This document shows, one piece after another, positions 7,418-10,396 of a stretch of 10,396 nucleotides of DNA (within the stretch, counting starts at the first letter, position 1; each line of letters starts with the position of its first letter). Location of the stretch: contig NW_004191676.1 in NCBI RefSeq assembly GCF_000330505.1, forward strand, positions 82,522 to 92,917. Direction: 5' to 3'. Under the pieces are notes generated by a model. That model ran no database searches, was not told the DNA's origin, and was given only the letters and a program-made list of their open reading frames with translations. The DNA is from Entamoeba invadens IP1 (Eukaryota; Evosea; Mastigamoebida; Endamoebidae). Position numbers and translations under genes: made by a program.

Positions 7418-7431
7418 CGGTACCGACTTTT
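7418..7431 (+). repeat. internal copy of the right-end motif
   Basis: CGGTACCGACTTTT occurs here and again at 8968-8981 within the right end, in the same orientation. The first eight bases (CGGTACCG) are themselves palindromic. It could be a second transposase-binding site about 120 bases inside the left end, as some Tc1-like elements have inner binding sites. Confidence 0.5.
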
Positions 7432-7659
7432 TTGACCTAAAAAAACAAACAAATTATATTATTTTCGTAATTTTTCGGGCATTTGTCGAAACGTTGGGAA
7501 GTCTTTTGCAATTTTTCTAAGACAGTTATTTCTTTTCGAGTCAAAATAATGAAAACAATTTGAATACATATAAAAAACAAACAAACATCCTCTGAAGACG
7601 AACAAAGAAATGATAAAACGAGTTCAAAAAGAAAAAAATAAAAAAAAATTGATAACGGA

Positions 7660-8688
7660 TTAAAGCAAGTGTCCGATAAATTCGCCGTTGTTTTCCTTGC
7701 ACAATTCAAACCTCTTTGGAATCGACATTATGTAGTTATCAATTGTCTCAAGAGGTATTGAATCCCAAGCCCTTTCAAGAGCCTCTTTGAGTTCTTCAAT
7801 GTTCTCGAAGATTTCCTTTTCTTTTCTTACTAAGGTGTCCAAGTATTGCCATAAGTGTTCAATTGGGCTGAGGTCGGGGCTATTTGCAGGCCATTCTTTC
7901 AGTAGTCGAACCATGAGCTTCGGGTCCAAGCCTTCAAACCATTCAATTGTGTTTTTCGCTGTGTGGGGTCTTGCACCATCTTGTTGAAACACCATCCCGT
8001 GTTTGTACACCTTCTTCGCGTTTTCAAACACTCTTGATTCGGCCAACATTTTTTGATAGTTTACCGCGTTCAGTGTTCCGTCGACGAAAACGAGTTTTGA
8101 CTTGAAATGACGCCCAATTGCTGCCCACACCATCACACCCCGATTGAACTTGGGAGTTGGCACAAACGCCTCCTTATCAAGATCTCCACGTCTTCTCCAA
8201 ACATATTTTCCGTCAGAGTATAAACAAAAACGACTCTCGTCGGAAATGAGAGTGTTTTTGGTCCACGTCAAAATACGCTTTGCGTTTGCCAGCTGTTTCT
8301 TAACAAAAATAAGTCTTTTTGTTATGTGTAATGGTTTCAGAGCCGGCATTTTTTTCTGCTTTGCAAACACAAATTTGTTCTCTTTTCTAAGACGATAGAC
8401 ACTTGAAAGAGAAACTTTAACATCGTTGGAAACCATAAGACAAGAAGAAGATGGGTTAGTTAATGTTCGTGTGACAACACTTTGAGCAACATTAACACTG
8501 ATGTTTTTTGGTCTTCCCATCTTCTTTGGCTTTGTCTCCTCTCCCCTTTTGATACTAGCTATTTTTGTTTTGGAAACTCCACAAAGCAGTTGGATCTCGC
8601 GATATGACAGTCCTCTTTCAAAAGCCATCTTGACCCTCTCATTCTTCCCTTCTTGCTCGCGTTCATAACTTTTTCTTGGTTTAGACAT
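7660..8688 (-). CDS. Tc1/mariner-type DDE transposase
   Basis: A 342-residue protein, the usual size for the superfamily, from an ATG at 8688 to a TAA at 7660. It cuts and rejoins DNA at the element's own ends and acts in the nucleus. Residues 15-55 and about 65-105 form two helix-turn-helix units of the paired-like DNA-binding region, joined by a GRPK motif (58-61). The catalytic domain has the three acidic residues: D150 in ISDESRF, D237 in FQQDGARPHTA and E277 in SPDLSPIEHLW. There are 39 residues between D237 and E277, more than the 34 of classical Tc1. No stop or frameshift is seen, so it may be functional. The ORF is clearly richer in G+C than its flanks. No other gene shares the element. 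It belongs to the IS630-Tc1-mariner group; the exact Entamoeba family (such as those named Hydargos or Gemini) I cannot assign. Confidence 0.93.
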   Translation of the reverse strand: MSKPRKSYEREQEGKNERVKMAFERGLSYREIQLLCGVSKTKIASIKRGEETKPKKMGRPKNISVNVAQSVVTRTLTNPSSSCLMVSNDVKVSLSSVYRLRKENKFVFAKQKKMPALKPLHITKRLIFVKKQLANAKRILTWTKNTLISDESRFCLYSDGKYVWRRRGDLDKEAFVPTPKFNRGVMVWAAIGRHFKSKLVFVDGTLNAVNYQKMLAESRVFENAKKVYKHGMVFQQDGARPHTAKNTIEWFEGLDPKLMVRLLKEWPANSPDLSPIEHLWQYLDTLVRKEKEIFENIEELKEALERAWDSIPLETIDNYIMSIPKRFELCKENNGEFIGHLL

Positions 8689-8968
8689 GATTATTTAGTT
8701 TTTTTGTTATTCAAATTGTTTTGGGTTTCAAAATTAATGTTTCTAACTTTTCGGCAAAATCGATTATTTTGTCAAGTCTTTTTTTCTTTGAAGAAAGTTA
8801 TTTAGAAATTTGGAGGGAAAAATAATGCGAATATTTTGTTTGTTCGAGAAAAGATAAAAGTGGAAGACAGTTATTTGAAAAATAAGACGAAGAAAAATGA
8901 ATAAAAAACAGAGGTAAAAGAAAAGAAAAAAAATGGGTTGTTTATTTAGCAAATATTGGGGTAATTTC

Positions 8969-8992
8969 GGTACCGACTTTTGGAAAACAGTT
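8969..8992 (-). repeat. right terminal inverted repeat of the Tc1/mariner element
   Basis: It pairs with 7297-7320 (19 of 24). It includes GGTACCGACTTTTGG and is followed by the TA at 8993-8994. Confidence 0.75.
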
Positions 8993-9124
8993 TACTACAC
9001 TTTCCAAATTGAAGATTTTGATTTTTTTTTTAGTAAATTGTTATATCAGTTAATAATTCAAATTAACTAACTTTAGATTACCTCGCATTTTTCCAAAAAA
9101 CTTCAAACAACCAATCAAATCTTT

Positions 9125-9181
9125 GAAATTGTCGAGGTTTGTAAAATGTCAAGGTTTGGAAATAATCGAGGTCTTACTGTA
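9125..9181 (-). mobile_element. solo pogo/Tc1-like terminal sequence with 17-bp triple repeat
   Basis: Read on the minus strand it begins TA then CAGTAAGACCTCGATTAT, a form typical of the ends of pogo-like and other Tc1/mariner elements (TA target, CAGT start, TCGA-rich repeats). On the plus strand TCGAGG, TCAAGG and TCGAGG start at 9132, 9149 and 9166, exactly 17 bases apart, in three tandem units. I find no matching opposite end and no transposase for it in the window, so it is a remnant or one end of an element whose other end is lost. Confidence 0.5.
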
Positions 9182-9590
9182 TATTACTTTTACAGTCTGT
9201 ATATATAGTATAATTTAATTAATTATCATTAGTATATTTACTATTACAAATTATCACATTTTAAATAATATTTATTTAAATTAACAAATTATTGAATTAT
9301 TAAATTTACTACCATTTTGAATACAATTGAAACCAAACCCACCATAAGAACACTTCAATTACTCTTTGTAATTATATTTAATTCTTAAAATGAATAATTA
9401 TCAAATGTGACTATTATGGAGTTTATTTAATATAATTAATTAAAAACCATAAATGTATTAAACAGTATAATTAATGTTCTGTTCAATTATTTTGTAGAAA
9501 ACTGTAAAAAAACACAGAAGTAAAACATGTTTTAATATAACCTTTGTTTATTCGTTGGTTTTTTGTTGTAAACTCCTTGATGTTCCAGTT
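9182..9590. other. AT-rich spacer
   Basis: No ORF or RNA gene is recognisable. The only structure is short self-complementary AT sequence near 9176-9225, including ACTGTA (9176-9181) facing TACAGT (9191-9196) next to the solo transposon end. Confidence 0.6.
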
Positions 9591-10304
9591 TTATTCTGTC
9601 GATATCTGTATGAAGATCCGCTCTACCTTAGCCTCAGCTTTCTTTTGTTTCAGTGTGTATTCATCCTTTGATGCTAAATAGTTCTTATCGAGCCAGTCGA
9701 GTGTCTCCTTGATAATTGTTTCAATTGCCGCCTTGTCGTCTGGTGAGATTTGCTGCAATTTGCTCGTTGAGTGTGTTTTTCATCGAGTAGCAGTAGTTCT
9801 CAAGTCAATTCTTTGCCTCGACAAGCTCCTTCATCTTGTCGTCCTCCGCCTTAAGTTTATCTGCGTCTGCAACCATCTTGTCGATCTGTTCCTTTGAGAG
9901 TCTTCCCTTGTCGTTTGTTATTGTGATCTTGTTCTTCTTTCCTGTTGTCTTGTTTTCAGCTGAGACATTCAGAATCCCATTTGCATTTGTGTCAAATATG
10001 ACTACTATTGTGGGGACATCACGTGGTGCGGGTGGAAAGCCAGACAACTCAAACTTGCCAAGCAGGTTGCAGTGTGATGTCATGGATGCCTCGCCTTCAA
10101 AGACTTGGATGAGGGCGCCTGGTTGGTTGTCTGCATATGTTGAGAAGATCTGTGACTTCTTTGCTGTAATCGTCGAGTTTCGTGGGATAAGTGTCGTCAT
10201 CACACCGCCAGCTGTTTTAATGCCAAGTGTCAATGGCGCAACGTCAAGCAGCAACACGTCTTCCGTTTCTTTTTGCCTTTTCCAGTCAAAATAACAGCCC
10301 CGAA
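9591..10304 (-). pseudogene. Hsp70 fragment (substrate-binding half), broken
   Basis: Cytosolic-type Hsp70 chaperones bind unfolded peptides under ATP control. This fragment begins at the end of the ATPase domain ([10 protein letters not shown], from 10304), then shifts frame in an A-run at about 10267-10276. It continues through the interdomain linker (DVAPLTLG), the peptide-binding domain ([53 protein letters not shown]) and the lid start ([14 protein letters not shown]). A TGA at 9805-9807 replaces a codon in VEAKN-x-LENYCYSM. A second frameshift near 9751-9757 moves to the frame with SPDDKAAIETIIKETLDWLD, which ends at 9591. The first two thirds of the protein's ATPase domain and the usual C-terminal tail are missing. 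It has no start codon of its own and is a decaying duplicated fragment. The G+C is higher than in the surroundings, as expected for a former conserved gene. Confidence 0.92.
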
Positions 10305-10396
10305 CTTCAATTGATTTATTTAAGATTTGATATATTTAATTCATTTATAAAAATCCCGTTTTTTAGCCAAAACGTTAAAGTTTAAAATAAAGAAGA
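10305..10396. other. sequence beyond the Hsp70 truncation
   Basis: Hsp70 homology stops abruptly at about 10304 and AT-rich DNA without an ORF follows to the window end. No transposon end is recognisable at the junction. Confidence 0.5.

Larger units (their letters stand above)
7297..8992 (-). mobile_element. Tc1/mariner element, 1,696 bp, flanked by TA
   Basis: The body begins AACTGTATTTCAAAAGT and ends with the imperfect mirror (read from the right: AACTGTTTTCCAAAAGT). TA occurs directly outside both ends (7295-7296 and 8993-8994), the target duplication known for the IS630-Tc1-mariner superfamily. A single intact transposase ORF fills the middle on the minus strand. Removing 7297-8994 restores a sequence that matches the end of the adjacent long-repeat terminus, which supports these boundaries independently. 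Confidence 0.85.

Noticed and set aside
7437..7709. 90-codon minus-strand frame overlapping the transposase 3' end
   Set aside because: It lies in the transposon's 3' non-coding part plus an alternative frame of the transposase; the Phe-rich composition comes from T runs.
7787..8398. Plus-strand open frames at 7787-7987 and 8144-8398
   Set aside because: They are antisense shadows of the transposase gene.
7418..8981. CGGTACCG motifs as the true ends of the Tc1/mariner element
   Set aside because: They are in direct orientation, lack flanking TA, and lie inside the better pair of ends at 7297 and 8992, which reconstitute the interrupted older terminus.
9132..9171. 17-bp units as CENP-B boxes
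   Set aside because: Only the unit length agrees; the CENP-B box core bases are not present.
9836..10294. 152-codon plus-strand open frame at the right end
   Set aside because: It is antisense to the Hsp70 fragment, whose protein similarity is unmistakable on the minus strand.
1..10396. tRNA genes, including Entamoeba-type tRNA arrays, and CRISPR arrays
   Set aside because: No cloverleaf with A and B box sequences and no regularly spaced repeat-spacer pattern was found on either strand.

Overview
The window looks like a stretch of an AT-rich protist genome, most probably an Entamoeba and, among those, best matching E. invadens. The reasons are an overall very low G+C, intronless genes, a degenerate BspA-like leucine-rich-repeat gene with the N-terminal domain typical of Entamoeba (LSGYHIMIVS at its start), a second BspA-like fragment, a broken cytosolic-type Hsp70 fragment, and a Tc1/mariner element. 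BspA-like and Hsp70 genes are, as I recall, among the families reported to lie near transposable elements in Entamoeba. The species assignment is inference.

Layout. 1-3649 is AT-rich DNA with no gene I can defend; one slightly GC-richer patch (about 1760-2345) may hold coding relics. 3650-4302 is a BspA-like LRR gene broken by a single frameshift. 4303-4630 is non-coding and holds an imperfect 117-bp inverted-repeat unit (4388-4504) and a perfect 16-bp fold-back (4611-4649). 4631-5038 is a second, different BspA-like LRR fragment that has no N-terminus; the fold-back sits exactly at its broken end.

5179-7197 is the most interesting part: a 2,019-bp element bounded by 193-bp inverted repeats that I find identical base for base. 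It carries three orphan ORFs: A inward from the left, C inward from the right, and B between them on the minus strand with two in-frame TAA codons. The repeat identity ends exactly at the ATG of both outer ORFs, so both are preceded by the same promoter. The ends read AG...CT and the repeats are long, which resembles Maverick/Polinton-type termini, but no polymerase, integrase or capsid gene is present and I see no clear target-site duplication. I treat it as an undescribed short, possibly non-autonomous or virus-derived element.

7207-7295 is a diverged second copy of the same type of terminus. An intact Tc1/mariner element (body 7297-8992, TA on each side, 342-residue transposase with D150, D237, E277) has inserted into its last few bases; removing the transposon on paper makes the old terminus continuous again. 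So at least two related long-repeat elements and a Tc1/mariner copy are nested here. 9125-9181 is a solo pogo/Tc1-like end with a 17-bp triple repeat. 9182-9590 is AT-rich and empty. 9591-10304 is a minus-strand Hsp70 fragment (end of the ATPase domain to the lid) with two frameshifts and one nonsense codon.

No tRNA, rRNA or CRISPR array was seen. The only complete ORFs with a recognisable or plausible product are the transposase and, with unknown roles, ORFs A and C of the long-repeat element. The region reads as a transposon graveyard in which gene fragments and nested elements have accumulated.
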